Notes: a model not told the origin generated them from the letters alone. DNA of 64,000 nucleotides from Sinotaia quadrata (GCA_028829895.1 CM054183.1:18633475-18697474); one strand, 5' to 3'. Numbered from the stretch's first letter, positions 26,870 through 38,445 are shown. Made by a program: numbers and translations.

Positions 26870-27032
26870 TGCGATTATCTGTGATCACTGTGCTTACGAG
26901 ATATTATCTACGATTGCTGTGACTGCCTGAGATTGTCTGAGTCTGCCGGAGAGTGAGATTGCCTGAGCTTGTCAGAGAGAGAGAGATTGCGTTTGTCCGA
27001 GAGATTGCCTGAGCTTACCCACAACTCCCTGT
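26870..27032 (+). other. Exon-like segment with canonical splice signals, apparently noncoding
   Basis: Flanked by TTATTTACAG on the left and CTGTAG|GTAAGACC on the right. The interior (26910-27015) is a degenerate ~20-bp repeat of GATTGCCTGAGCTTGTCAGA, GC-richer than its flanks. The frame from the first ATG stops after 17 codons, so if transcribed it may be a noncoding or 5' UTR exon. Confidence 0.25.
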
Positions 27033-27039
27033 AGGTAAG

Positions 27040-28550
27040 ACCACTCAAATTTTGAAGTCTGGCCAAATAAGGTGATATTTGCAGGTTATGTTATGTACCT
27101 CAAAATTTTTAGAGCTCTAGCTTTAATAGAAAAAGTGTTATGACAGTTCAAAGTTTGGCGAAAATTGCAGAAAAACACAGATTTCACGAAGACCCTTTTG
27201 AAATGACCACACAACAAAAACTATGAAACATACATAGCTCATCTTTATTATTTCAACTCTCTGTAACACAAATATATTGCTGATTTTTTTTTTTTAAGGA
27301 TCACAGATGAATAGAATATGAAATAACAATCCTGTCAAATTAGCATTTTGTTTAAATTTTCAAATGGCAAGTGGTCAAAAACTGAATAAAACGTCTATTT
27401 TGGAATCTTGTAAAATAAAAAATACTTCATGTACATCATCCAAAATTGGTATACTTGCTCTTTAGAATATAGACATTTACAGGATTAAGTTTTAGACAAT
27501 CTTTTGTATAGATTTAGAAATATAACATCTCAAAAATGTAGTTTCATGCAATAAATCTGCACACTTGTTGAAGAGGAAAAAAGGTAAAATGAAACATTTA
27601 TTATAATGCAATGTTTCTAATTTTTGTAACTGACAGCATGATCATTCTAACTAAATAAAGTCAAAAATTATATTTTCACAATATATGCAAGAACTTTAAC
27701 AATTTAAAAAAACAGTTCAAAACTAGCAAAACTGATGCTCTTTAATTTAATAAAATACTATTAGTGTTAGTTGTTACTATTTACAGTTTACTTTTTTGTA
27801 GTTCAACAGTAATTGTAATTATTAGTATCTTTATTTTTAATAGGTGTCTATTTGTTTCAGAGTATAAGACATTAACATTCTAAAAATATCTTGAAAATTG
27901 AAAGCTAAAGTCTTTCAGTTTTACTTATTATATGCCTACTATATCAGTGTATATTGTATCAGTGTATGTCTGTAGTGTGAGTAGCATGTTACTCCTCATC
28001 GTTGTCCTGATCTCAATTTTTACCGTACATCGATTCACTCACAGATTGACTCATACAATTATTATTATATATAAATCTTAACCCTGATCATTAATTCAAT
28101 GACAAATTCTAATTATCATTTACTAGATTGTTTCTTAAGGTCCGAGTTATAATAAAATAACGAAAAGTACTGGTCAGCTACAAACACAGACAAAAGTCCT
28201 TCAGTATTAAGAGTTGTCGTTCTTTATTTTGGACTGGTGCTTTATAAAATTAATTTAAAATATCGCCGATTAGTTAATATATTTTCCACAAAAAAAAATC
28301 AATCTCATCAGGAATCATCGTTTAATCATTTCCACTCTGTATTTTGTGTATAGGATTGTTTTTAATATAAGCATTTTGTCATAAAACATCATCACCCTCT
28401 TGCGACCATATTTTAAATGGCTGATATTTAGCTAACCTCATTAGTGATTAAAATAAAACTTTCTAACAAATCGTAGCCTAAAAGTAATGAATGATCATTT
28501 TACTGTAGCAATATTTTGATGAAATTTAATAGTTTTGTTAAAACTTAACG
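27040..28550. other. AT-rich sequence, no gene recognised
   Basis: Nothing with coding character. It separates the exon-like segment at 26.9 kb from the CpG-bearing segment at 28.6 kb and could be an intron if both belong to one transcript. Confidence 0.35.
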
Positions 28551-28559
28551 CAAAATGTT

Positions 28560-28720
28560 GTCTAGTCGATCCAGTCCATTTTAAAACATGTCTTGTCCAA
28601 GATGGTGATCTCTCTTTGGCATTGGCGCGAAAAAACTATTAGGGTTTCCTGTGTTCATTGCCAATCCAGTTTCCGGTATAGAGACTTCCGTTTATATTAT
28701 ATATCATTTTAAAGGGCAAA
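28560..28720 (+). promoter_or_regulatory. CpG-bearing promoter-like segment with E2F-like site
   Basis: Sequence upstream of the GC-rich gene candidate includes CATTGGCGCGAAAAAAC (around 28620-28636), close to the E2F consensus TTTSGCGCGAAA; CCAAGATGG, similar to a YY1 core; and two ETS-like cores (TTTCCGG, CTTCCG). These cluster within about 100 bp while the AT-rich DNA to the left lacks CpG. Orientation is uncertain. Confidence 0.25.
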
Positions 28721-28957
28721 AAATGACCTTTTCAACAATATAAAGGAGGCTGACAGATGATAATGGGTTCTGAAGTTATAATGCGTCAGACATAACACAT
28801 AATTTGGACTCTCATTTTCTACATTAAAATTTAAAAACTTTAAATGAACCAATGCTTATGTTAAAGATCATTATCTTAGCTTTCCGTTGATATAAGATTT
28901 ATTTTTATTGGTTGAATCCCGAAAATAGGATAGTGCGTTATGTGAGCATACCCAAAA

Positions 28958-28969
28958 ATGATGTCCGAG
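28958..28969 (+). CDS. Possible tiny first coding exon (MMSE) of the GC-rich gene
   Basis: ATGATGTCCGAG is followed by GTAAGCC, a good donor, 228 bp before the acceptor at 29196-29197. Splicing is in phase 0 and yields MMSE-RLVLPSPRDHL... continuing into the main frame. An in-frame TGA lies five codons upstream of the ATG, and the start context is CAAAAATGATG. The model is coherent but rests on very short evidence. Confidence 0.3.
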
Positions 28970-29197
28970 GTAAGCCATTTCCAAATCTCGCCACGGGCAC
29001 TTCAGTACACTTTACAGATTGTGAGTTTATCGATCAAAACATAATACATACGTCATTCAAATGTACAAACAAAACTTATATTTAACATTGTAAAATTCCT
29101 TTGTTTGTTAAAACAATTTTCACCCATTTCTTTCTTCTAATTACTGAGTTTTGAAAAAGAGTGAAATCAGTCAAAATGTGACTTTGTCTCCATTTAG

Positions 29198-29902
29198 CGA
29201 CTGGTCTTGCCTTCTCCCAGGGATCACCTTCCAGCCATGGAGGCCCCTTGGTTCCCTGCGTTTTATGGCGATGTGAGGACCCTGGTGCAGTTGGCGGAGA
29301 GGACTGGAGGACGGAGATTGACGCGAGCCCTGCGACGTCTCCTGGAGCCCCAGCCTATGGAGGTCGTTGTTGGTGAGGTTGGTGTAGGGGCCTCGCTTGT
29401 GCCTAGATGCATTGTATTCTTGGACAGAACCCTGGTCTTGTCCTTGGTACATGCATTTGCGGCCTGCTATGCAGTCCTTCTTATGTCTCGCCTATCGAGG
29501 AGATTTGGCCGTCTGGCACTGATGGCTCCTGAGGCCACCAGAAGTCAGGTGACAGATTTCTCAGTAGGCGATCTGGAGGAGGAAGGCATAGCAGCCATGA
29601 CAGTTTCTACTGTCTTGGTAAGAACCGCTCTTTTTCCTCCCATCCGATTGACTATTGATTCATGGGTTCTTTCAGTGCGAAGGGAGGATTTCTGGCCCAC
29701 TTTGGGTCAGTTGTTTGTCCTTGAGCATATGGAGAATCCACCTCAAGAGTCAAGAGAGTGGGTGGATGAAGAAGTCACTGGTGAGGTGAGAGAGGGTAGT
29801 AGGTCTCTGCTGGGGAACGTCCGTCGGGTAGTTCGAAGGATTGTTTCCTTTGCGAAGGGCATCTTTTTACGTCGTGGGTCAGGGATTGGGGAAAGTGTAT
29901 AG
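29198..29902 (+). CDS. GC-rich open frame, uncharacterised protein (main exon)
   Basis: A frame open from a good acceptor (CTCCATTTAG|CGACTGG) to TAG at 29900-29902, much richer in GC than its flanks. The first in-frame ATG is 29237 (MEAPWFPAFYGDVRTL...), giving 221 residues; the frame can also be joined upstream to 28958-28969 in phase. Visible: an Arg/Leu-rich segment (RRLTRALRRLL), a hydrophobic stretch (VLSLVHAFAACYAVLLM) that could be a membrane helix, an acidic patch and a basic C-terminus (RRVVRRIVSFAKGIFLRRG). I do not recognise the family. A possible donor (GAG|GTGAGA near 29784) could splice the frame on before its stop. The 42-bp satellite begins immediately after the stop codon. 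The base composition is unlike the neighbourhood, so transfer or a mobile-element origin is possible. Confidence 0.5.
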   Translation, partial: RLVLPSPRDHLPAMEAPWFPAFYGDVRTLVQLAERTGGRRLTRALRRLLEPQPMEVVVGEVGVGASLVPRCIVFLDRTLVLSLVHAFAACYAVLLMSRLSRRFGRLALMAPEATRSQVTDFSVGDLEEEGIAAMTVSTVLVRTALFPPIRLTIDSWVLSVRREDFWPTLGQLFVLEHMENPPQESREWVDEEVTGEVREGSRSLLGNVRRVVRRIVSFAKGIFLRRGSGIGESV

Positions 29903-30665
29903 TGTATAGTGAAAGTGTATAGTATAGTGTTTGTCTGATGTGTGTGAACACATCTCTAAAGTAGTGTTTATCAGATGTGTGTAAGTGAAACACATCATTA
30001 AAGTAGTGTTTATCTCATGTGTGTAAGTGAAACACTTCACTAAAGTAGTGTTTTTCTGATGTGTGTAAGTGAAACACATCACTAAAGTAGTGTTTATCTG
30101 ATATGTGTAAGTGAAATGCATCACTAAAGTAGTGTTTTATCTGATGTGTGTAAGTGAAACACATCTCTAAAGTAGTGTTTATCTGATGTGTGTAAGTGAA
30201 ACACATCACTAAAAAATAGTGTTTATCTGATGTGTGTAAGTGAAACACGTCACTAGTGTTTATATGATGTAGTAAGTGAAAGACATCACTAAAGCAGTGT
30301 TTATCTGATGTGTGTAAGTGAAACACATCACTAAAGCAGTGTTTATCTGATGTGTGTAAGTGAAACACATCACTAAAGCAGTGTTTATCTGATGTGTGTA
30401 AGTGAAACACATCACTAAAGCAGTGTTTATCTGATGTGTGTAAGTGAAACACATCACTAAAGCAGTGTTTATCTGATGTGTGTAAGTGAAACACATCACT
30501 AAAGCAGTGTTTATCTGATGTGTGTAAGTGAAACACATCACTAAAGCAGTGTTTATCTGATGTGTGTAAGTGAAACACATCACTAAAGTAGTGTTTATCT
30601 GATGTGTGTAAGTGAAACACATCACTAAAGTGTTTATCTGATGTGTGTAAGAGAAACACATCACA
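29903..30665. repeat. 42-bp minisatellite, about 18 units, hairpin in each unit
   Basis: Tandem units of 42 bp; central units (30290-30600) are almost identical and outer ones vary. Each unit contains TGATGTGT-(9 nt)-ACACATCA, a perfect 8-bp stem. Because 42 is divisible by three, minus-strand frames of up to 250 codons are open, made of a 14-residue repeat; these are satellite artefacts. The array starts directly at the stop codon of the GC-rich frame, so it may form its 3' UTR. Confidence 0.9.
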
Positions 30666-30777
30666 TGAAGTAAGTGTAAACTGAGTCTTGTATAACATTG
30701 CATATGATAGGTAAGTTGGTAGGCATAGAGATAGAGGGACAGTATAGTCACAAACAAGACATTGCATTCACCAAAAT

Positions 30778-31927
30778 CATCTCTCTTTTTTTCTTCCTTT
30801 TCTTTCCATTCTCTCTTTCACTCAATCAAGTGTGTTATTGCGATTCTGTGGGGTATCGCTTTGGCACACCTCCCCTATCCCTGGAGGTGAAACATTTTGG
30901 TTTTTGACCTAAATGTTGAATCTCTTTTTCCCAGAGATGATCATACAGATATATACAGTGTTATGTCTTTGTAGGGACCAAAATTAGTTATAGATTTAAT
31001 GTGGGAGTCCCTTATGGCATTTAGGTGGGTAGGTAGGTAGTTAGCTAGCAGGGTTATGTTTAATAGCTAGAGGGAAATAAGTAGGATTGAAGAGGTAGGC
31101 ACATGCACCTAGAGTAGGTTAGACATTTCCTTAAGGTGAATAGCACGGAAATGTTTGAAGGCAGTTAAGATTAATGTAGCAAATAGTAGAGTATTGGGCA
31201 TGAAGGGATTAGTATAGTGACATCAAGCACTGGGTAGGGGTCAGGGTTAGGCTGGGGATGGGTCGTCTCACCATTCCATGCCTTTGAGTGATTCCAGATG
31301 CCAGAGAGCAGCATCACTGAGGGGTGGAGTGGACCATGCATCCAGACTTCCCATAAGATACGTATAGTTGTTGTTTTTAATACTCTTAAGTGTGTCAGAA
31401 TGGAGTGAGTGTCAGATTGGCAATAGAGTGTAGGCCATCTCTAATGTTGGGCATAATGACACTTTGGAATGTGTCTTAAAGTAAAGATAATTTTTAATGG
31501 CTCAGAGCCAAAGGTCAAGGAGCCCAGCACTTTTGAAAAAATAAGTGGCTGGTCTCTGACCATGGGGAGAGTAGTGTGATGAAAGGATGGAATGCCGTTA
31601 GAATGTAGGACATTCACCCTTTTGGAGATCGTGAGACACATATTTTGTGTTTTTGCAAAAATTGTAAATGAATTTAGATAACGGCTAAGACTCACAGCCG
31701 GGTCTAAACACAGATGCACTGACTTTTCAACCCCACCCTTTCCGCTTGTGGAGTTGTTCTGCTTGTGAGAGAGGGAAAAGTGAGTTAAGTGTTAGACAAT
31801 ATTTAAGGCCATTAGCATAGGCTGGGTGGTCAGGGTAGAGCATAGTGGAATAAATGTTTGGTACAAATGAAGTGTGTGGTGACTTTCTTATTTGAGGAAA
31901 GTATTGATGCTGCATCCCTTCTTTCAG
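30778..31927. other. Moderate-GC unique sequence, no gene recognised
   Basis: About 1.15 kb between the 42-bp array and the next possible exon. It is less AT-rich than most of the window and has no long open frame that looks coding. It ends in a pyrimidine-rich tract and CTTTCAG at 31921-31927. It could be an intron or 3' UTR of the GC-rich gene. Confidence 0.4.
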
Positions 31928-32060
31928 TTTGCAGGTCCCACGTCACCAGCTGCCATAGGACTGCAAGGATCAGCCAGTCAGGTGCAACGATATGCTGAGA
32001 ACCATCGGAGTGGACTGGATCAGGCAGTAGCTGGAGGATGTGTGAGAGAGGACCTGCAGC
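31928..32060 (+). CDS. Possible exon, uncharacterised
   Basis: Begins after a pyrimidine-rich acceptor (CCCTTCTTTCAG) and is open as FAGPTSPAAIGLQGSASQVQ followed by RYAENHRSGLDQAVAGGCVR and EDLQ before entering the 20-bp satellite. An alternative acceptor seven bases later (TTTGCAG|GTCCC) would shift the frame. The composition resembles the GC-rich frame at 29.2-29.9 kb, so it may belong to the same transcription unit. There is no recognised domain. Confidence 0.25.
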
Positions 32061-32257
32061 ATCACCCTCATCTCATCAGCATCACCCTCATCTCATCAGC
32101 ATCATCCTCATCTCATCAGCATCACCCTCATCTCATCAGCATCACCCTCATCTCATCAGCATCATCCTCATCTCATCAGCATCATCCTCATCTCATCAGC
32201 ATCACCCTCATCTCATCAGCATCACCCTCATCTCATCAGCATCACCCTCATCTCATC
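32061..32257. repeat. 20-bp minisatellite, about 10 units
   Basis: Head-to-tail units of ATCACCCTCATCTCATCAGC with a C/T variant (ATCACC or ATCATC). Since 20 is not a multiple of three, each unit shifts frame, and all plus frames stay open by chance of composition. Ends 30 bp before a long A-tract. Confidence 0.95.
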
Positions 32258-32283
32258 TTTCTTGTTTTTATTTTGTTATTCTT

Positions 32284-32289
<6 letters not shown>

Positions 32290-32318
<29 letters not shown>

Positions 32319-32383
32319 AAAAAAATATAAAAAATAAAAAAAAAAAAAAAAAAATATAAAAAAAAAAAAAAAAGAAAAAAAAA
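32290..32383. repeat. A-rich tract of about 95 bp
   Basis: Nearly pure A with a few T and G interruptions (37 A near 32290-32326, then mixed). It could be a retroposed poly(A) tail following the GC-richer segment to its left, or simple-sequence expansion. No matching target-site duplication was found by eye. Confidence 0.85.
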
Positions 32384-32517
32384 TTTTTTTATAGAATTTT
32401 TGATAGGTAGGTTAGTGAATAGGTGGTGGGTTAAAGGTCGACCAACAGATTAGAATGGGAGGAGGGGGGTAGAACGTTTTGTCTAATCCATTTTGCATGC
32501 TTTGTTCTTTTTTCCAG

Positions 32518-32664
32518 CAGTCTCTCAAAATCCAACCCCAGGCCTCCCCGTGGCGAGAGATGGAAACAGTCATTTCAAGGGTTAAAGCCTTGACATGTCT
32601 GGCTAACGGGGCTCTGGTGAAGGCTGTATATTTTATTTTTCTGATTCTATCTGGTAACAGATGA
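32518..32664 (+). CDS. Possible terminal exon, hydrophobic C-terminus
   Basis: A strong acceptor (TTGTTCTTTTTTCCAG) is followed by 48 open codons (QSLKIQPQASPWREMETVIS ... ALVKAVYFIFLILSGNR) ending in TGA. The C-terminal 15 residues are hydrophobic. CpG and GC content are above background. It may be the last exon of the gene candidate that starts near 29 kb. No family recognised. Confidence 0.3.
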   Translation, partial: QSLKIQPQASPWREMETVISRVKALTCLANGALVKAVYFIFLILSGNR

Positions 32665-32900
32665 AGATGTATGATTTTGTTCTCTTCTAATAAGTGGTTA
32701 ATGTAAGAGATCAGTATTATACTGTATGTTGCTAAAATTTGATAACTTCCAATTTGAGCTGATTTAATTTAAATTTATAAATACCCAATGAATATACACA
32801 GTTTTTCTCCTGCAGTTAGTTCAAGATATACACTTTATTATAAATGAAAATGTGAGAACTTGTGCTTTAATCATAGAATAGTTTGTTTTTCACCAATATT

Positions 32901-33205
32901 TAATGTTCACTTTTCAAGATTGTAGTTAATATTTACTAGTGTATGGAATGAACCAATATTTAATGTTCACTTTTCAAGATTGTAGTTACATTTACTAGTG
33001 CTTGGAATGAACCAGTGTTAAATTACTTTGAATGAGTCTCTGAGTGTCCAAGTGATTTTATAAATCAAAATTTGTTTTGTCTATGGAAGGATTTGAGAAC
33101 TTAAATTTGAATTTTGTGATTTTAGAGAAATTTCAAAATGGCAAAATAGTGAGTTGTTAGCAATTACAAATGAGAGTGTAATTATGACCTTTGTTAATTC
33201 AGTAG
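32901..33205. repeat. Second copy of the dispersed repeat at 1-240
   Basis: Same orientation as 1-240. Its first ~60 bp (TAATGTTCACTTTTCAAGAT..) are present twice in tandem. An (AT)12 tract at 33219-33242 ends it. Confidence 0.8.
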
Positions 33206-33212
33206 TGTTTCT

Positions 33213-33218
<6 letters not shown>

Positions 33219-33242
<24 letters not shown>
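33219..33242. repeat. (AT)12 microsatellite
   Basis: A pure AT run at the junction between the dispersed repeat and the AAAAACCAGC motif field. Confidence 0.95.
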
Positions 33243-33243
<1 letters not shown>

Positions 33244-35230
33244 ACCCTATTTCCAGCGTTAGGTAGACCATGCTTAAAAACCAGCATTAGGTGGACACAG
33301 TGTATATCCCATAATAATAATAAAATTAACATTTTTTTTTCACATTCTGCTTTTAGACATCACTAATAGCAAACGTACTTAATTTGAAGAAAAAATATCA
33401 AATAACAAAAAATATACATGTTTTGTGGTCTGCCTAATTCCTATAACCCTAAAACCAGCATTATGTAGACAAACACATACACTTAAAAACCAGCATTATG
33501 GGACTCGTACTTAAAAACCAGCATTATGTGGACACTTAGTTAAAATGGTCAATTTTATAGTTGTAAACAAATGAATCTTTTTAAAAACCATGACTCTGCA
33601 TAAATAAATGTATTGGTTATAAATATAAATCAAAAGTAGAAGAATACATTTGCTTTAATAGATATTTGTATAGATGTATCTCATTTTATAATCTAAAAGT
33701 CCACAATTTGGTATGAATAAAAATATATTGTTGAGTTTTTATATTGATTTATTACTATTTAAATCAGGATATACATTTAGAATCATGTTAAAGGACTCCA
33801 AACTCAATTAAATCTTGAGTTTGGAAAAATATATGTTTATACTTAAAAACCAGCCTTAAGTAGACATCATTTGCTTAAAAACCAGCCTTAAGTAGACATC
33901 ATTTGCTTAAAAACCAGCCTTAAGCAGACATCATTTGCTTAAAAACCAGCCTTAAGCAGACATCATTTGCTTAAAAACCAGCAATATGTGGACATATATG
34001 TCATTCTAATAAATGAAGCTATATTTCATTATTTAATGCCATTGTCTCATTATTTAATAAATTGTTCAAATTTAAAAGCATGTTAAAAGGTCCAAAATTT
34101 AATTTGGTATTAAAATTGGAAAGTAAATGTTTTAAAAACAGCCTTAGGTGGACATTATGTGCTTACATACCAGCAATATGCAGACAACATATATGTTACT
34201 CAAATAAATAAAGGAAAGCAAGGTTTCCTTAATTTATCACTATTTCATACAGGTTTAAAGTCAAAATTAAATTAAAGGACCACAAAATCAATATAGTGTT
34301 GACTTACAAAAATAAAAGCTTTTTTCTTTTAAAAACAACCTTATGTGAGCATAATTTGCTATTAAAAAATTTAAAAAGTAATCATACCTGTAAGTTAATT
34401 TTGGAAATAACTTGATTTTTCTATATTTTTTCTATATTTACTATTAATTTCTCACCATTTAAAAAAAGATTCAAACTCAGAATCATGTTTAAGGACCCCA
34501 AATTTAATTTGGTATTAAAGTTGGAAAGTAAAAGTGTTATGCTTATAAAACACCCTTACTTGTACAATGTAAACTTTGAAACCAGCAATGCAGCAATATG
34601 CAGGCAACTTAAACATTATTGTAATAAATAAAGCAACGTTTCTTAAATTTATTTCTATTTAATGCAGGATTCAAATGCAAAATCATTTTAAAGGACCACA
34701 GTTTCTATTTAGTGTTGAATTTGTGAAAAATAAGTGTATGCTTAAAAATCAGCCTTACGTAGACATTATTTGCTTAAAAACCAGCAATACGCAGACATTA
34801 TTTGCTTAAAAACCAGCAATACGCAGACATGTATATGTCATTCTAATAAATAAAGCTAAGTTTCTTTATTTAACATTATTGTATCACTATTTAATAAATT
34901 GTTCAAATTTTAAAGTATGTTGAAAAGTCCCATATTTAATTTGGTATTAAAATTGGAAAGTAAAAGGTTTATGCTTTAAAACCATCCTTTGGTGGACATT
35001 AAGTGCTTAAAAACCAGCAACATGCAGACCGCATACATGTCACTCAAATAAATAAAGTAATGCTTCTTTAATTTATCACTATTTAATACAAGATTTAGAT
35101 TCAAATTCATGTTATACGAGACACTAAATCAGTAAATGTAATTTAGTGATGAGTTTGGAAAATTAATGTTTAATGCAACTAGAGGTACGTGGACAATATT
35201 TGCTTAAAACCAGTGCTATGCAGATAAGCA
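33243..35230. repeat. AAAAACCAGC motif field with higher-order ~430-bp period
   Basis: The motif GCTTAAAAACCAGC(C/A)(T/A)TA(A/T)G(T/C)(A/G)GACAT occurs more than a dozen times. Five units are clean 32-bp repeats at 33840-33990 (ATTTGCTTAAAAACCAGCCT followed by TAAGTAGACATC). Elsewhere it alternates with blocks containing GGTATTAAA-TTGGAAAGTAAA (34107, 34510, 34950) and AAAGGACCACA (33795, 34270, 34695), giving a higher-order period near 430 bp. A related motif recurs at 41013-41320. Confidence 0.8.
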
Positions 35231-35239
35231 TATATTATA

Positions 35240-37340
35240 CTCTAATAAATAATGTACATGTTTCTTTATTTAAAATTATTTTCAATAAACTAAAGAAACA
35301 TAGTGTGTAAAAAGTGTATTATCATTTTGGGGAAGAGTTCGCATATTACGTTTAATATAAAACGATCCGAAATGTAAGGATTTCACCAGGTTCTTGAAGT
35401 GTTATTCCAAAATAAACATTATCGGATATGTTACTTATTACTGATCCATGAGTAAGGCCAGTAAGTAGTTTAGTGATTATATTTAATTAATTATTATACA
35501 ATTGTTGCACAAAACCAAACCGCAGACAATGCGGTGGTTGATAAAATATTTTCACAATTTAATAAACATCAAAGAACTAAAGCCGCAAACATGTTGGCTG
35601 GGCTTGGCGGTGTTGTAATACAGTGTAACCTAATTCGTGATATTACGTCACTCGGGGTATTATGGGACAATGTGTATTATCGTACAAACAAATAAAAATT
35701 AGTAAAACTATTTAACGCAAAGTAAAAACCTATAGATATTATATCCGTCCATTATTTTGAATATATCTTAATAATGCATTCCATTTAATATTCGTCCCAT
35801 AATAACCCAACCTTTTACATTAGACATGAATAGACGTATATGTTCACAGAAAAAAGTCAAATATTGTAAAAAGCCCACTATTAATGCAATCCGATTTTAT
35901 GGACCCCAATTATCGCCTTATAGCGATATTTCACTGTACTTAGATTTATTTATGTAACAGCGGTGATGAATTAAATTATAACTATAAAGAGCTGTCTTTA
36001 AGTACGATTATAATTTAGAACGATAAGGCTTGGGGCGACACTTGTTTATGGGTGAAGGCCGAATGAACACGTAAATTATACTGTCCATAGATAGAAACTG
36101 TCCAGTGCTCTTGCACTATAAAACAGTAAAGTCGCAAGTCTAAAATAAAAATTGAGTAATGTAGAATGGACTCCTCAAGATCCATTCTGTTAAAACTTAT
36201 AAAATGAAGTGGATTTTGAATTAAAATTTCTATTTAAGAAATACTCTGTCATAAATTGAAGGACTTAATTAGTGTCTGAAGCAATATTATTGAACTGAAG
36301 AACAACCGCAAAGGCACAGCAATTCTTGCTTAATTCAGGGGCTGAGTTCGATTCGTGCCAGGATGGATAGTGTGATTCTTACCCCATCCCCAGATAAGGT
36401 TCTAGGCTTTGTATCTAGTCCATCAAATAGGACAAACAAAATGGTTAGTTTACTAAAACAGTTACGTTTACTAAAGCTCGTGCAAGCCTGGCAATTAAAG
36501 AGCGAAGAATGTCTCCGTTGGTTACTCACTGCCTGACATAATTGCACATAAAATTGATACCCCTCCGCCTCGTAAAAGATGAAGAAAAGAACAGAAGTAT
36601 TTGCTCTTGCCATCAATCAGTGCCACCGACTATTTCTCTCTATTAAGAAAGCTAACATGTAAATGATAAAGTAATCAAAATAAATGATCTCTTACCTTAT
36701 TTTGTAGACAGTACTGCAGAGATTAGCTGAAAAACATCGATCTGCAGTGTACATGCTTTCTGTTTCAGAAATAAGTACAGTCACAGATCCTTTATCTTTT
36801 TTTTTTTTTAAGTGTGAGAACTGAATGATGAAAACCGCTGATCTTCGAAAGACTGGAAATAAAGTCTGATAAGTTCGGGTCTACTCAGTCATTTTCTCTT
36901 TTTTTACATTCATTTAATGCCCTCCCTATTCAGAGCGAAACATGATGACAAATTTAAACTCCTTTATCTCACCCTTTCCCACAGACTCAGATGAGACTTT
37001 TAGAGAGAGAACAGATAGATCGTGGTAACAATTAAAAAGAAAGGTGTGGTTTGGATGGAACAAAGGTTCACTGTGCATTCAACCATCAATCAATCAATGC
37101 CAAATCCCTAGGACTGAAAACGCCTGAATGTTATTGGTAGGTATTGCTTGGTACTGCGGACTGGATAACAAAAAGATGTATAGTTTGAAAGGAAGAGAAA
37201 TAATAGCATGGAGTTTAATTGTTGAGTTTAAGCCCAAACTCTGGTATATCGTTTTCTCTTTCCGATTTTTAACTATCAAGGGTTCATCAGCGTGAGTGGT
37301 ACCACTCGGGAAACAGTTTATTGTTTTTATTGAATTAATA
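35240..37340. other. Unique sequence with a CRE-like site and one B-box-like motif
   Basis: GC is above the neighbours at 35530-35680, where ATATTACGTCACTCGGG (around 35640) contains a CRE-like TTACGTCA. At about 36346 GAGTTCGATTCGTGCC resembles a Pol III B box. The minus frame at 36335-36616 has no recognised domain and no splice context I trust. No gene is called. Confidence 0.35.
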
Positions 37341-37344
37341 TAAT

Positions 37345-37590
37345 ACTATTAAAAATATGAATGAATTATAATTTTATTTGACTGATGAAACTTGAAAATG
37401 CAGATATATACGAATATAGACTTAGTTATATTAAGTCGTCTGTGTTGTTTATGAACGGACGCGTAGTTCCTGTTAGCAAGTGAACGCATAAGGATGTGAA
37501 CTGTAAAGCATGCCTTTAGGGATTAGGGATTAAGATTATTGGTCTTTCGCGTTGGCGTGCTGTTCAAGACGCTGTGAAGCGTGAACAGAA
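37345..37590. repeat. Inverted copy of 58325-58550
   Basis: ATGAATTATAATTTTATTTG, CTTGAAAATGCAGATATATA, GAACGGACGCGTAGTTCCTG and GGCGTGCTGTTCAAG all recur as reverse complements in the same relative order at 58550-58325. A further short match (GGTACTTTGTATAACTTTGATGTA) pairs 37700-37730 with 58295-58318. The element is dispersed and its type is unknown. Confidence 0.75.
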
Positions 37591-37836
37591 GGTACTCGGA
37601 CAAAGCAGAGAGTAGGACTGATTGATTGATTGATTGAGTGTAGGGGGGGGGGCGCTTCCGGCTTCCGCCACTTTCGCGAGCGTAGGCCTGAGTGTGCCTA
37701 ACTCTACATCAAAGTTATACAAAGTACCGCCAGCTAGACTTGCTACCTTAGGTGATTGTTGACACAGAAACTTAGATAATCAAAGAGATTAGATTCTCTC
37801 TTCTCTTGTTAATTTCTTTTCTGTCTCTGTCTTTTT

Positions 37837-37838
<2 letters not shown>

Positions 37839-37931
<93 letters not shown>
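37839..37931. repeat. (TC)37 followed by (AC)8
   Basis: A compound microsatellite with CT dinucleotides to 37913, a short TACAC junction, then CA to 37931. Confidence 0.97.
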
Positions 37932-37932
<1 letters not shown>

Positions 37933-38340
37933 CATAACTTGCCCATTTGAAACATATTCACGTTTTCACAGAATGAAGTCTTAGGAAATAAAGTCACAAT
38001 GAAAAATGTCACCGGAAGTAAAGTCACAATATATGTTTAATATAAAGTCGTAAGTCAGTGTGATTGTGTTATACTGTTTATTAACTGTAAGTGAAGGACG
38101 AAATGTCACGGAGGTTAACAGCTCGCTGAAGATGTGCGTGGTTCAAATACAGTTCGGGGTGAAAAAACGTTAATAATTATAATGTATGCGTGTATGTCCG
38201 CTATTGTCTTTGGTGTGCACGTGCGTGTATTTTATATACCGTATAAATGCATTCTAAATCATACATTTAGTTCTGTTTGTATTAATTTTATTTGTAAGTC
38301 CATATATATGTTCATTATTTACTGAATAACAGTAAAAGGA

Positions 38341-38390
38341 AGTAAGCGGCGGCTCTGTTGGATCGCGGTTCGATTCTCCCTCGGGATTAA

Positions 38391-38441
<51 letters not shown>

Positions 38442-38445
38442 TGTG
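38341..38445 (+). repeat. SINE-like module with B box, ending in (GT)n
   Basis: GGATCGCGGTTCGATTCTCC contains GGTTCGATTC (38367-38376), a match to the Pol III B-box consensus GGTTCGANNCC. A (GT)n run follows directly (38392-38445). The upstream flank GTCCATATATATG..TACTGAATAACAGTAAAAGGAAGTAAG is shared with the other modules of the family (38490-38700, 59535-59720). Confidence 0.5.

Noticed and set aside
30015..30767. 250-codon minus-strand frame rich in HLHTSDKH repeats
   Set aside because: It is a translation of the 42-bp satellite (14 residues per unit); overlapping frames in the same array are equally open.
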